From: an uncultured Bacteroidia bacterium
GTDB taxonomy: Bacteria > Bacteroidota > Bacteroidia > J057 > CALAJH01
NCBI GenBank assembly: GCA_937922655.1
Contig: CALAJH010000043.1
Span: forward strand, 1 to 38,538
Reading direction: 5' to 3'
Length of the DNA stretch: 38,538 nucleotides
Position numbers and translations under genes: made by a program. Shown here piece by piece: positions 16,427-24,721 of the stretch. The notes under the pieces were generated by a model. The model was not told where the DNA came from. It made no database searches and saw only the letters and a list, made by a program, of their open reading frames with translations. Numbering within the stretch: position 1 is the first letter of the stretch; every line of letters starts with the position of its first letter.

Positions 16427-18520
16427 ATGGAAACAACGATTTGGAACACCCCCGTCGCTTATTTAAAGTCCGTCGGCCCGAAACGTGCCGAGGTCTTGGC
16501 CACGGATTTGGAAATATCCACTTTCGACGACCTGCTTCATTATTTTCCCAAAAAATACGTCGATCGAAGCCGCGTTACTCCCATTCGCGACCTACGCGAC
16601 GGGGATTTGGCGACGATTATCGGCAAATTGGGCCGTATGGACTGGGTGCAAAGCCTCAAATCCCCGCGTTTGACCACCACCATTCGCGACGCCACCGGCT
16701 TTGTGGAACTGACGTGGTTTCAAGCCGTCAAGCACGTCGGTTCAAAATTCAAAGAGGGAGACGAAGTCGTCTGTTTTGGACGCATCACCTCGTTTCGCGA
16801 CAGACTTCAAATCACCCACCCGGAATTGGAGCCTTTGTCCGACGACCCCGCCGAATCCTTGAGCATCATGCCGTTTTACGGTACGACCGAAAAAATGAAA
16901 CGGCTTTTCATGGATTCACGCGGCCTTCGCCGAACAATGAAACAACTACTCGAACATGCCGACAAAATTCCCGAAATCCTGCCCGCGTCGGTAATCCATG
17001 AACGCGGGCTTATGTCCCGTGCCGAGGCATTCAAAAACATTCATTTTCCTACAAGTTTTCAGCATTTGTACGAGGCGAGAAGGCGGTTGAAATTCGAGGA
17101 GCTGTTTTTTTTCGAGCTGTTGATGGCCAAGCGAAAGGCGATTTTTGCCCGTACACGGCCCGCGCCGCCGTTCGTCAAAGTGGGAGACGTTTTCAACGAA
17201 TTTTATCATAAACATCTTCCTTTTCCTCTTACCAACGCCCAGAAGCGGGTGGTGCGTGAAATTCGCAACGACTTGGCCAAATCCGTACAAATGAATCGGC
17301 TCGTTCAAGGGGACGTTGGAAGCGGAAAAACGATGGTTGCTTTGCTTTCGATGCTTTTGGCCGTGGACAACGGTTATCAAGCGGCCATGATGGCGCCAAC
17401 GGAAATTTTGGCCGAACAGCATTACGTCAATTTGTCGCGTTATCTTGAGCCTTTGAATATTCGCCTTGCGCTCGTGGCGGGTAGCCAAACCAAAAAACAG
17501 CGTCAATCGGCGGTGTACGGTTTGGCGGCGGGCATTACGCACATCGCCGTCGGCACTCACGCCTTGGTCGAGGATTCGGTCGAATTTTTCAAGCTCGGCT
17601 TAACCATCATCGACGAACAACACAAATTCGGGGTTCGCCAACGCGCCGCCCTTTGGTTGAAAGGCAAAGACCTTTTGCCCCATAACATGATGATGACGGC
17701 CACCCCCATTCCCCGGACGTTGGCCATGACCCTTTACGGCGACGCCGACGTTTCGATTATCGACGAGCTTCCTCCCGGACGCAAGCCCGTCAAAACCGAA
17801 GTTTACGCCGAATCCCAACGTTTGACGGTCATTGGCTTCGTCAAAAAACAAATTGCGGCCGGGCGACAGGTGTACGTCGTTTATCCGTTGGTGGCCGAAT
17901 CGTCGAAACTCGACCTCTTGGCCGCAGAACAAGGCTACGAGGCGTGGCAACGCGCCCTGCCCGACGTACCCATCGGCATCGTACACGGCAAAATGAAACC
18001 CGACGCCAAAGACTTCGAAATGAAACGTTTCAAAGAAGGCGCAACGAAAATCTTGGTTTCCACGACGGTCATCGAGGTGGGCGTGGACGTGCCAAACGCC
18101 ACCGTTATGGTCATCGAAAACAGCGAACGCTTCGGACTTTCGCAATTGCACCAGTTGCGCGGACGCGTGGGGCGCGGCGGGGAACAGTCGTTTTGTTTGT
18201 TGATGAGTTCAAAAAACGTTTCCCAAGAGGCAAAAAAACGCCTTGAAGCCATGTGCCTGACCAACGACGGCTTTTACATTTCGCAAATAGACTTGGAGAT
18301 ACGGGGGCCGGGGGACTTTCTCGGTACGCGGCAAAGCGGTTTGCCCGATTTTCGCATCGCCGACGTTACCCAAGACGGGGACGTGATTCAAGAGGCCAAA
18401 CAATCGGCCTTTGCCCTCATCGACGCCGACCCCGGCTTGACCTTGGACGCCCACCGGCCTTGCGCCGAATACCTCCACCATTATATTCAAAAATTCAAAC
18501 TCGAAGAGTTGAGTGCGTAA
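16427..18520 (+). CDS. recG: ATP-dependent DNA helicase RecG
   Basis: The 697-residue protein is a superfamily 2 helicase that remodels stalled forks and branched DNA. An N-terminal wedge/OB region (about 1-160) starts with TPVAYLKSVGPKRAEVL, the family's helix-hairpin-helix-like opening. The motor shows VQGDVGSGKTMVAL (Walker A, about 293-306), MAPTEILAEQH, IIDEQHKFGVRQR (DEQH box), TATPIPRTLAMTLYGD, IDELPPGRKPV, VSTTVIEVGVDVPNAT and HQLRGRVGRG. The C-terminal TRG-like part ends RPCAEYLHHYIQKF. Length is as expected for the family. ATG 16427 fits (METTIWNTPVAYL); the frame is open for 500 bp further upstream across coxA, which is only a shadow frame. Confidence 0.96.
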   Translation: METTIWNTPVAYLKSVGPKRAEVLATDLEISTFDDLLHYFPKKYVDRSRVTPIRDLRDGDLATIIGKLGRMDWVQSLKSPRLTTTIRDATGFVELTWFQAVKHVGSKFKEGDEVVCFGRITSFRDRLQITHPELEPLSDDPAESLSIMPFYGTTEKMKRLFMDSRGLRRTMKQLLEHADKIPEILPASVIHERGLMSRAEAFKNIHFPTSFQHLYEARRRLKFEELFFFELLMAKRKAIFARTRPAPPFVKVGDVFNEFYHKHLPFPLTNAQKRVVREIRNDLAKSVQMNRLVQGDVGSGKTMVALLSMLLAVDNGYQAAMMAPTEILAEQHYVNLSRYLEPLNIRLALVAGSQTKKQRQSAVYGLAAGITHIAVGTHALVEDSVEFFKLGLTIIDEQHKFGVRQRAALWLKGKDLLPHNMMMTATPIPRTLAMTLYGDADVSIIDELPPGRKPVKTEVYAESQRLTVIGFVKKQIAAGRQVYVVYPLVAESSKLDLLAAEQGYEAWQRALPDVPIGIVHGKMKPDAKDFEMKRFKEGATKILVSTTVIEVGVDVPNATVMVIENSERFGLSQLHQLRGRVGRGGEQSFCLLMSSKNVSQEAKKRLEAMCLTNDGFYISQIDLEIRGPGDFLGTRQSGLPDFRIADVTQDGDVIQEAKQSAFALIDADPGLTLDAHRPCAEYLHHYIQKFKLEELSA

Positions 18521-18528
18521 AGTTCTTT

Positions 18529-18567
18529 TTAAAAGGCTTGCGCCGACGCAAACACGCCGGCGCAAGC
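18529..18567 (-). terminator. Terminator between convergent recG and glutamate dehydrogenase
   Basis: GCTTGCGCCG (18536-18545) pairs perfectly with CGGCGCAAGC (18558-18567). On the minus strand the stem is followed by CTTTTAAAAAG, so it would stop gdh transcripts. The plus-strand T-tract lies before the stem, so it serves recG less well. Confidence 0.6.
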
Positions 18568-18585
18568 ACAATCGGGAACGGTTTT

Positions 18586-19902
18586 TTAATATTTGCCTTT
18601 GAGATGCAAGCCTTTGGAAACGCGCTCGACGGCGACGAGATAGGCGGCCAAGCGCATCGGAATTTTATGCAAAATATGCGCTTGGTACACGCGCTCAAAG
18701 GCACGGCTCATGATGGGGTCGGCGCGGTCGTTGATTTCGCTTTCCGTCCAGTAGTGTCCCCGGCGGTTTTGCACCCATTCAAAGTACGAAACGGTTACGC
18801 CGCCGGCGTTGGCGAGGATGTCGGGAATAATAAATATACCTTTTTTGTTGAGGATGTCGTCGGCTTCGGCGGCAACGGGGCCGTTGGCGCCTTCGACAAT
18901 CATTTTGGCTTTGATTTTGTCGGCGTTGGCGGCGGTGATGACGTTTTCCAACGCACAAGGCGCCAGAATTTCAACGTCCATCGTCAGCAGGTCTTCGTTG
19001 GTGATTTTTTGGCCTTCGTTGAAGCCGGCGAGCGTGCCGCCGTTGGCTTTGACGTACTGAATAACACGGTTGATGAGAAAGCCGTCGGGGTTGTAAAAAG
19101 CGCCGGTGTGGTCGGAAATGGCGACTACGCGCACGCCTTGCGCGGAAAGCAGTTTGGCGGCGAAAGAGCCGACGTTGCCGAAGCCCTGTACGGCGGCGCG
19201 GCATTCTTCGGGACGAAGGCCGAGTTTTTGTAAGCCGAGCAAGGCGGTGGTCATTACCCCGCGTCCCGTGGCAGCCTCGCGTCCCTGCGAACCGCCCAAT
19301 TCGATGGGTTTGCCCGTGATGACGGCCGGATAATAGTGGTTGTTGTTGATTTTTTGGTATTCGTCCACAATCCACGCCATCACCCCGGCGTTGGTTCCCA
19401 TGTCGGGGGCGGGAATGTCAAGGTCGGGACCGAAAACGTCGGACATGGCGGCGGTGTAGGCGCGCGTCAGGCGTTCGAGTTCGCCTATGGACATTTTGGT
19501 CGGATCGCACTTGACCCCCCCCTTGCCGCCCCCGTAAGGCAATTCCACGACCGCGCATTTGAACGTCATCCACGCCGCCAACGCTTTGACCTCGTCCATG
19601 TCCACGTTCATCGAATAGCGAATGCCGCCCTTGGACGGCCCCATGGTCGTCGAATGAATGACCCGGTAGCCCTCGAAAACTTCGGTGCGGCCGTCGTCCA
19701 TGGCGACGGGCAAATGCACCTGCACCACTTTTTCCGGTACCGAAAGCACCGCCCGCGAACGAGCGTCCAATTTCAACACGTCGGCCGCTTGGTTGAAGCG
19801 GGCGAGCATTGAATCGTAGGGGTTGATATGGGGGGCCGGGTCGGTTTTTTTGGCCGTTTTTGCCTCGCCGCCGGCCGCCTTTGCGTCTGATTCCCTGTAC
19901 AT
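18586..19902 (-). CDS. gdhA: Glutamate dehydrogenase (Glu/Leu/Phe/Val dehydrogenase family)
   Basis: The 438-residue enzyme interconverts glutamate and 2-oxoglutarate plus ammonia with NAD(P). It shows the dimerisation-domain sequence YRVIHSTTMGPSKGGIRY with a substrate-binding lysine, then ELPYGGGKGGVKCDP with the catalytic-region lysine. Further on are PAPDMGTN, the hinge GGSQGREAATGRG, the Rossmann fingerprint VQGFGNVGSFAA, and EGANGPVAAEAD. The N-terminal 30 residues (AAGGEAKTAKKTDP) are low-complexity. Start 19902 (MYRESDAK) is preferred over the frame's upstream ATG at 19950. Length and the ~420-440-residue architecture fit hexameric GDH of the catabolic or dual-cofactor group. Its predicted promoter overlaps a DnaA box. 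Confidence 0.93.
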   Translation of the reverse strand: MYRESDAKAAGGEAKTAKKTDPAPHINPYDSMLARFNQAADVLKLDARSRAVLSVPEKVVQVHLPVAMDDGRTEVFEGYRVIHSTTMGPSKGGIRYSMNVDMDEVKALAAWMTFKCAVVELPYGGGKGGVKCDPTKMSIGELERLTRAYTAAMSDVFGPDLDIPAPDMGTNAGVMAWIVDEYQKINNNHYYPAVITGKPIELGGSQGREAATGRGVMTTALLGLQKLGLRPEECRAAVQGFGNVGSFAAKLLSAQGVRVVAISDHTGAFYNPDGFLINRVIQYVKANGGTLAGFNEGQKITNEDLLTMDVEILAPCALENVITAANADKIKAKMIVEGANGPVAAEADDILNKKGIFIIPDILANAGGVTVSYFEWVQNRRGHYWTESEINDRADPIMSRAFERVYQAHILHKIPMRLAAYLVAVERVSKGLHLKGKY

Positions 19903-19967
19903 AATGTGTAATGTTGATTGATTAAGTAAAGCCGGGCCATGTCGTAGCAAACAACGGTCCGTTGTCG

Positions 19968-19997
19968 CAAAACTACAAAATTATCCACACCCCCAAA
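19968..19997 (-). promoter_or_regulatory. Predicted Bacteroidota-type promoter of glutamate dehydrogenase
   Basis: On the minus strand TTTG (19994-19997) is separated by 18 bp from TAGTTTTG (19968-19975). This matches TTTG-N~19-TAnnTTTG. It predicts a transcript start near 19961 and a leader of about 60 nt. A second TAATTTTG overlaps just upstream. Confidence 0.55.
19981..19989 (+). promoter_or_regulatory. DnaA box 1 (TTATCCACA)
   Basis: This is a perfect match to the DnaA consensus TTATCCACA. It lies between the -33 and -7 elements of the predicted glutamate dehydrogenase promoter. Confidence 0.6.
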
Positions 19998-20035
19998 CCT
20001 ATGCCTTTGCCCAAAATTCATACACAAACCGATAT

Positions 20036-20044
20036 TTATCCACA
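20036..20044 (+). promoter_or_regulatory. DnaA box 2 (TTATCCACA)
   Basis: A second perfect TTATCCACA lies in the same orientation, 55 bp after the first and 84 bp before the pheS start. Confidence 0.6.
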
Positions 20045-20127
20045 ATTTCGCGGGTTTTCCTAGCGGACGGGAAAAATTAGGGTCGAGGTTGGAAAATGCG
20101 AATCCTAACCCGAAATTTGCCGTCGAA

Positions 20128-21150
20128 ATGAGTTTGCATCGGAGTATTGCGGAGGCGCGGGAGCGCGTGTCGGCGGCGCAAATAAACGACGCCGCAAGTT
20201 TGGAAAATTTCCGGCTGGAATTTTTGTCGCGCAAAGGTTTGCTTACGCGTTTGTTCGAAGAATTCAAGTCGGTACCGTCGTCGGAAAAGGCCCTTGTCGG
20301 CAAAGCGCTCAACGACCTGAAAAAAGCCGCCGAAGAAAAATTCAAAGCCGCTCAAGCGAGCGTCGCCGCGCCTCGTGCCACGCCTCAGGCATCGGACTGG
20401 ACGTTGCCCGGCGACGCTTACGTTCTCGGTTCCCGCCACCCCGTTTCGATTGTCGAACGCAAGGTGGTCGATATTTTTTCCCGCATCGGATTCCGCGTCG
20501 AAGAAGGCCCCGAAATCGAAACCGACTATTACAACTTCACCGCCCTCAATTTCGAAGACGACCATCCGGCCCGCGAAATGCAGGACACCTTTTTCTTGGA
20601 CGCAAAAAAAGAATATCTTTTGCGTACGCACACCTCGCCCGTGCAGGTGCGCGTAATGAAAAGTCAAAAGCCGCCGATACGAATGATTGCACCGGGGCGG
20701 GTCTATCGAAACGAAACCGTTACCGCCCGTTCGCATTGTTACTTTCAACAGGTCGAGGGCTTGGTCGTCGACGAACGCGCGTCGTTTGCCGACCTTCGCC
20801 AAACGCTCAATTATTTCGTGGCCGCAATGTTCGGGCCGAAGGTCAAGGTGCGTTTGCGTCCGTCGTATTTTCCTTTCACCGAAATCAGCGCCGAAGCCGA
20901 TATTTCGTGCCTTTTGTGCGACGGCCGGGGTTGTCCGGTTTGCAAGCACACGGGATGGGTCGAAATCATGGGTTGCGGCATGGTCGACCCGGCGGTATTG
21001 ACCCATTGCGGCCTCGACCCCGAACGCTATCAAGGCTACGCCTTCGGTTTTGGCATCGAACGCATGGCCCTCGTCCTTTACCGCATCCCCGACATCCGCC
21101 TCTACTCCCAAAACGACGTCCGATTTTTGAGCCGATTCCAAACGCTCTAA
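20128..21150 (+). CDS. pheS: Phenylalanyl-tRNA synthetase alpha subunit
   Basis: The 340-residue class II synthetase subunit charges tRNA-Phe together with PheT. An N-terminal coiled coil (about 1-85, with FRLEFLSRKGLLTRLF) precedes the catalytic core. The core contains HPVSIVERKVVDIFSRIGF, the motif 2 region APGRVYRNETVTARSH, FQQVEGLVVD, FPFTEISAEADISC, GCGMVDPAVL and the motif 3 sequence GFGIERMAL. A Cys-rich insert (CLLCDGRGCPVCKHTGW) suggests a small zinc site typical of many bacterial PheS. ATG 20128 (MSLHRSIAEARERV) is preferred; a TTG at 20089 would add 13 residues. pheT is not adjacent, as is common in this phylum. Confidence 0.95.
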   Translation: MSLHRSIAEARERVSAAQINDAASLENFRLEFLSRKGLLTRLFEEFKSVPSSEKALVGKALNDLKKAAEEKFKAAQASVAAPRATPQASDWTLPGDAYVLGSRHPVSIVERKVVDIFSRIGFRVEEGPEIETDYYNFTALNFEDDHPAREMQDTFFLDAKKEYLLRTHTSPVQVRVMKSQKPPIRMIAPGRVYRNETVTARSHCYFQQVEGLVVDERASFADLRQTLNYFVAAMFGPKVKVRLRPSYFPFTEISAEADISCLLCDGRGCPVCKHTGWVEIMGCGMVDPAVLTHCGLDPERYQGYAFGFGIERMALVLYRIPDIRLYSQNDVRFLSRFQTL

Positions 21151-21296
21151 AGCTTTATTCTCCAAAAGGTTTAACCGTTAATAAATCATAAATAAAAATA
21201 TTATTCTATTTTTGAAAACCGATATATTTACGTTTACCCTAGGGCACGGCATTAACCTCTATTGAACCAAACCGCTTTTCTTCGCCCGAGTCGTGC

Positions 21297-21323
21297 TTGT
21301 TTAAGGCAAATTTAGCAACTTTG
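21297..21323 (+). promoter_or_regulatory. Possible promoter of the lpxH-like operon
   Basis: TTG (21297-21299) is followed, 16 bp later, by CAACTTTG (21316-21323), one mismatch from TAnnTTTG. A transcript would start near 21330. The fit is weak. Confidence 0.3.
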
Positions 21324-21332
21324 CACACGGTC

Positions 21333-21358
21333 GGCGCCGGCCGTTTACTTCCGGCGCC
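21333..21358 (+). promoter_or_regulatory. 5'-leader hairpin before the lpxH-like gene
   Basis: GGCGCCGG (21333-21340) pairs perfectly with CCGGCGCC (21351-21358) around a 10-nt loop. It ends 13 nt before the GTG start and has no T-tract, so a leader or stability element is likelier than a terminator. Confidence 0.45.
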
Positions 21359-21371
21359 AAAATAAAAAATT

Positions 21372-22112
21372 GTGGAAAAAGCGGTTTACATCGTTTCCGA
21401 CCTTCACTTTGGGTGCGACACCCGCTTGCCGACAAGCGTGCGCGAAACGATTTTCTTTCGTTTTTTGGACGAAATCCAACCAACGTGCCGCGAGTTGATT
21501 ATTTTGGGGGACCTTTTCGATTTCTGGTTCGAATATCGCCGCGTCATCCCCCGCCGGTTTGCGCCGTTTCTTTACGAAATAAAAAAAAGAACGGAGCATT
21601 TACCCGTATCGATATTTTACGGCAACCACGACGCATGGTATCGCGATTTTTTCCCCAAATATCTGGGCGCCGAACTCGTACCCGGCCCGCAAATCCGAAC
21701 CTTTTTCAACCGAAGATACTATTTGGCGCACGGCGACGGACTGGGAAAAGGCGACAAGGGCTATAAATTATTGAAAGCCGTACTCAGAAACCGTTGGTTT
21801 ACGTCGTTTTTTCGCATCGTTCACCCCGATTTTGCACTCGCCGCCGCCGATTTCGTTTCCGAAACCCGACGCAACGCCGCCAACATGGAAAACGTCAATT
21901 ACCTCAAAGAAAACCATCCCTTGATTGAATATTCCCGAACGATATTCAAACAAGACCCCGACCTTCACGCGGCGGTTTACGGGCATTTGCACTGCCTCAA
22001 ACGCCTCGAAGTCGCCAAGAAAACGGTTTTTTTCATCGGCGACTGGATAAAGTACTTTTCTTACCTCAAAATCGACAACGAAGGAGAAAAATTATGTCAA
22101 TTCACACATTAA
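21372..22112 (+). CDS. lpxH: UDP-2,3-diacylglucosamine diphosphatase (LpxH-like metallophosphoesterase)
   Basis: The 246-residue calcineurin-like phosphoesterase would cleave UDP-2,3-diacylglucosamine to lipid X in lipid A synthesis, at the inner face of the inner membrane. The metal-binding series is complete and in order: SDLHFG, GDLFDFWFEY, YGNHD, AHGDGLGKGDKGYKLLK and YGHLH. The FDFWFEY and GDGLGKGD forms are those of Bacteroidota LpxH-type proteins. The start is GTG 21372 (VEKAVYIVSDLH). Its 3' end overlaps the carboxyltransferase gene by 19 bp in another frame, so the two are likely co-expressed. Confidence 0.86.
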   Translation: MEKAVYIVSDLHFGCDTRLPTSVRETIFFRFLDEIQPTCRELIILGDLFDFWFEYRRVIPRRFAPFLYEIKKRTEHLPVSIFYGNHDAWYRDFFPKYLGAELVPGPQIRTFFNRRYYLAHGDGLGKGDKGYKLLKAVLRNRWFTSFFRIVHPDFALAAADFVSETRRNAANMENVNYLKENHPLIEYSRTIFKQDPDLHAAVYGHLHCLKRLEVAKKTVFFIGDWIKYFSYLKIDNEGEKLCQFTH

Positions 22113-23710
22113 ACCCCGTATTTCAATCGAAAATCAACCCCGCGTCGGCCGCGTTCCAAGAAAACTATTCGGCCATGAGCGCATTGGTAAAAAAGTTGGA
22201 AAACGAGTTGGCGGCGGCGCGAAAAGAGGGTTCGGACAACGCCTTGCGCAGGCACAAAGCCGCCGGGAAAATGACGGCGCGCGAACGCATCGAACTGCTT
22301 TTGGACGAGGATTCGCCGTTTCTCGAGCTTCTGCCTTTGGCGGGATACGGAAGCAAACCCATCGCCGTCGGCGGAACGGTATGCGCCGGCATCGGCGTGG
22401 TCGGCGGCGTCGTATGCTTGATTATCGCCAACATTCCGACGATAAAAGGCGGCTCGGTGGACAAAGTTACCCTACAAAAATCGGCACGACTCTACGAAAT
22501 CGCAATGCAAAACCGGCTTCCGACCATTTCGTTGGTCGAATCGTCGGGCGCCCACCTTCCCGAACAGGCTTATATTTTCAACTACGGGGGCGTGGGTTTT
22601 CGGGAATTGACCCGTCGCTCCAAAGCCGGTTTACCGTCGATTTCGGTGGTTTTCGGCAACAGCACCGCCGGCGGCGCCTACATCCCGGGCATGTCGGACT
22701 ACGTGGTCATGGTCAAGGGCGGCGCCAAAGTGTTCCTTGCCGGACCGCCGCTCGTCAAAATGGCGACCAACGAAATCACCGACGACGAATCGCTCGGCGG
22801 CGCGGAAATGCACGCCAAAACCTCGGGTTTGGCCGACTATTTGGCCGAAAACGAGTCGCACGCCCTCCTGCTCGTCAAACGCGTCATGCGCCAACTTTCC
22901 AAGTCGTTGCCAAAAGTTTCGGCTAAAAGTTTCGTGCCGCCGCCACGTTACTCCGCCGAAGAACTGCTTGGCGTTTTGAGTCCCGACGTCAAAAAACCCA
23001 TCGACGTGCGCGAAGTGATTGCAAGGTTTGTGGACGGCTCGGTGTTCGACGAATTCAAACCCAACTACGGCCCCACGCTCGTCACGGGATACGCCGAAAT
23101 CATGGGTTGGCCCGTCGGAATTTTGGGCAACAACGGCGTGTTGTTTTCCGAAAGCGCCAACAAAGCCGCGCACTTCATTCAACTTTGCAACAAGCGCAAC
23201 CTCCCTTTGCTTTTCCTACAAAACACCACGGGCTTTATGGTCGGAAAAGCCTATGAAGAAGGCGGAATCATAAAAAACGGCGCCAAAATGATTAACGCCG
23301 TCTCCAATTCGGAGGTACCCGCGATTACGTTGATGATTGGCGCCTCCTACGGGGCGGGCAACTACGCCATGTGCGGCCGAGCCTACGAACCCCGGTTTTT
23401 GTTTGCTTATCCCCACACCAAAATCGCGGTCATGGGCCCCGAACAGCTCGCCGGCGTTATGGAAATCATCCAACGCGAAGCCGCCCAAAAATCCGGACAA
23501 CCCTACGACGAACAGCAAGGCGAATTCCTCAAAGCAATGGTCCAACAACAAATCGAAAACGAATCCAACGCCTTTTACGCCACGGGGCAAATGTGGGACG
23601 ACGGCGTCATCGACCCCCGCGACACCCGTAACGTTTTGGGTTTTTGTTACGGCGTGGTCAATCAGGCCGGCTTTCGTTCCAACGCCGAATTCGGCATTTT
23701 CAGAATGTAA
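22094..23710 (+). CDS. Acyl-CoA carboxylase, carboxyltransferase (beta) subunit
   Basis: The 538-residue protein belongs to the biotin-dependent carboxyltransferase family that moves CO2 from carboxybiotin to an acyl-CoA. Both crotonase-like halves are present. The first has AAGKMTARERIELLLD, LVESSGAHLPEQ, FGNSTAGGAYIPGMSDY, FLAGPPLVKMATNE and DESLGGAEMHAKTSGL. The second has GILGNNGVLFSESANKAAHF, FLQNTTGFMVGKAYEEGGI, GASYGAGNYAMCGRAYEPRF and VMGPEQLAGVM. The whole is closest in style to methylcrotonyl- or geranyl-CoA carboxylase beta; the acyl group is not proven. No alpha (biotin carboxylase) gene is adjacent. A GAAGGAG sequence lies just before the ATG. Confidence 0.9.
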   Translation: MSIHTLNPVFQSKINPASAAFQENYSAMSALVKKLENELAAARKEGSDNALRRHKAAGKMTARERIELLLDEDSPFLELLPLAGYGSKPIAVGGTVCAGIGVVGGVVCLIIANIPTIKGGSVDKVTLQKSARLYEIAMQNRLPTISLVESSGAHLPEQAYIFNYGGVGFRELTRRSKAGLPSISVVFGNSTAGGAYIPGMSDYVVMVKGGAKVFLAGPPLVKMATNEITDDESLGGAEMHAKTSGLADYLAENESHALLLVKRVMRQLSKSLPKVSAKSFVPPPRYSAEELLGVLSPDVKKPIDVREVIARFVDGSVFDEFKPNYGPTLVTGYAEIMGWPVGILGNNGVLFSESANKAAHFIQLCNKRNLPLLFLQNTTGFMVGKAYEEGGIIKNGAKMINAVSNSEVPAITLMIGASYGAGNYAMCGRAYEPRFLFAYPHTKIAVMGPEQLAGVMEIIQREAAQKSGQPYDEQQGEFLKAMVQQQIENESNAFYATGQMWDDGVIDPRDTRNVLGFCYGVVNQAGFRSNAEFGIFRM

Positions 23711-23712
23711 AC

Positions 23713-24474
23713 ATGAAAAGAACGGTCGTCGTTGTCGTTTTGCTTTTCGGTACGGCAAAAGCGCAGTTTTACCTCAAACATTTCGAGGAGCGACAAAAAA
23801 TTTACGGACAAGACACGTTGAAATACCGCCTGATGGCGCCCGCAAAAATCGAAAACAACGTTCGCTATCCCCTCGTCGTTTTTTATCACGGCGCGGGGGA
23901 AAGAGGCAGCGACAACGTTCGACAACTCGAAATCGGCATTCACCGTCTGGCCAAAGACGACTATCGTTCCGCATATCCTTGTTACGTTTACGCGCCCCAA
24001 TGTCCGATGAAAAACCGTTGGGTCGAGACGGATTTCAAGGCGCTTTCGCACGAAATCAAACCCGAACCCAATAAATTTTTCGCCTATTCGATACAACACC
24101 TCGACGAACTTGCCTCCCAACTTCCCATAGACGCCCGGCGCATCTACGTAGTGGGATTGTCCATGGGGGGATTTGCGACGTGGGAGGCGCTTTCGCGGTT
24201 TGCCGACAAATTTGCCGCCGCCGTTCCCGTTTGCGGCGGCGCCGACCTCAACGAAATCCCCAAGTTTTGTCACGTACCGGTTCGCGTTTATCACGGCGAA
24301 AAAGACAACATCGTAACGGTGGAACGCTCGCGAAACGCCGTCCAAACCCTCAAACAGTGCGGCGCCGCGCCCGTTTACATCGAATATCCGGGCGTGGGAC
24401 ACAACTGCTGGTCGCAATGTTTCAACGACCCCGAACTCTATCGTTGGATGTTCGCCCAACAAAAAAGACCTTAG
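23713..24474 (+). CDS. Secreted alpha/beta-hydrolase (esterase/phospholipase-like)
   Basis: The 253-residue protein has a signal peptide (MKRTVVVVVLLFGTAKAQ) and an alpha/beta-hydrolase fold. Visible are the oxyanion region VVFYHGAGERGSDN, the nucleophile elbow VVGLSMGGFATWE (G-x-S-x-G), the acid in HGEKDNIV, and the catalytic His in GVGHNCW. This pattern is that of the putative esterase/PHB depolymerase-like group that Bacteroidota export, often acting on carbohydrate esters. Substrate is unknown. The start is ATG 23713, 2 bp after the carboxyltransferase stop, so it is probably the last gene of that operon. Confidence 0.82.
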   Translation: MKRTVVVVVLLFGTAKAQFYLKHFEERQKIYGQDTLKYRLMAPAKIENNVRYPLVVFYHGAGERGSDNVRQLEIGIHRLAKDDYRSAYPCYVYAPQCPMKNRWVETDFKALSHEIKPEPNKFFAYSIQHLDELASQLPIDARRIYVVGLSMGGFATWEALSRFADKFAAAVPVCGGADLNEIPKFCHVPVRVYHGEKDNIVTVERSRNAVQTLKQCGAAPVYIEYPGVGHNCWSQCFNDPELYRWMFAQQKRP

Positions 24475-24507
24475 TTCGTTCTCGAAAATACAACTTTTCA
24501 ATACGTC

Positions 24508-24540
24508 AACGCGGCCCGTCGCAACGGCCGCGTTTTTTGT
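24508..24540 (+). terminator. Terminator of the lpxH-carboxyltransferase-esterase operon
   Basis: AACGCGGCC (24508-24516) pairs perfectly with GGCCGCGTT (24526-24534), and the T-tract runs on from the stem. Confidence 0.8.
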
Positions 24541-24617
24541 TGTCGTTCGATGCATGGTTTTCAACTTTTACGAAATCGGCGTAGGCCCTTACAAAAGGGT
24601 TTTGACGTTCTTGCCAC

Positions 24618-24649
24618 AAAAAAACCGCAACGGGAAAACCCCGTCGCGG
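24618..24649 (-). terminator. Distal terminator of the giant surface-protein gene
   Basis: On the minus strand CCGCGACGGG (24640-24649) pairs with CCCGTTGCGG (24625-24634) with one mismatch, followed by TTTTTTT. Confidence 0.7.
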
Positions 24650-24665
24650 CCGTCAACTTAAAAAC

Positions 24666-24710
24666 AAAAAAACCAAAAACCCGCGCGACCTCCCCTTGCG
24701 GGGAGGCGCG
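24666..24710 (-). terminator. Proximal terminator of the giant surface-protein gene
   Basis: On the minus strand CGCG-CCTCCCC (24700-24710) pairs with GGGGAGG-CGCG (24684-24695, one bulged base). TTTTTGGTTTTTTT follows. It begins 12 bp after the stop codon, making a tandem pair with the hairpin at 24618-24649. Confidence 0.8.
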
Positions 24711-24721
24711 TGGATTCCGAA

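Noticed and set aside
19976-20060. Chromosomal origin of replication
   Set aside because: Only two DnaA boxes are seen, with no dnaA, dnaN or mnmG nearby and no marked AT-rich unwinding stretch; kept only as a regulatory finding.
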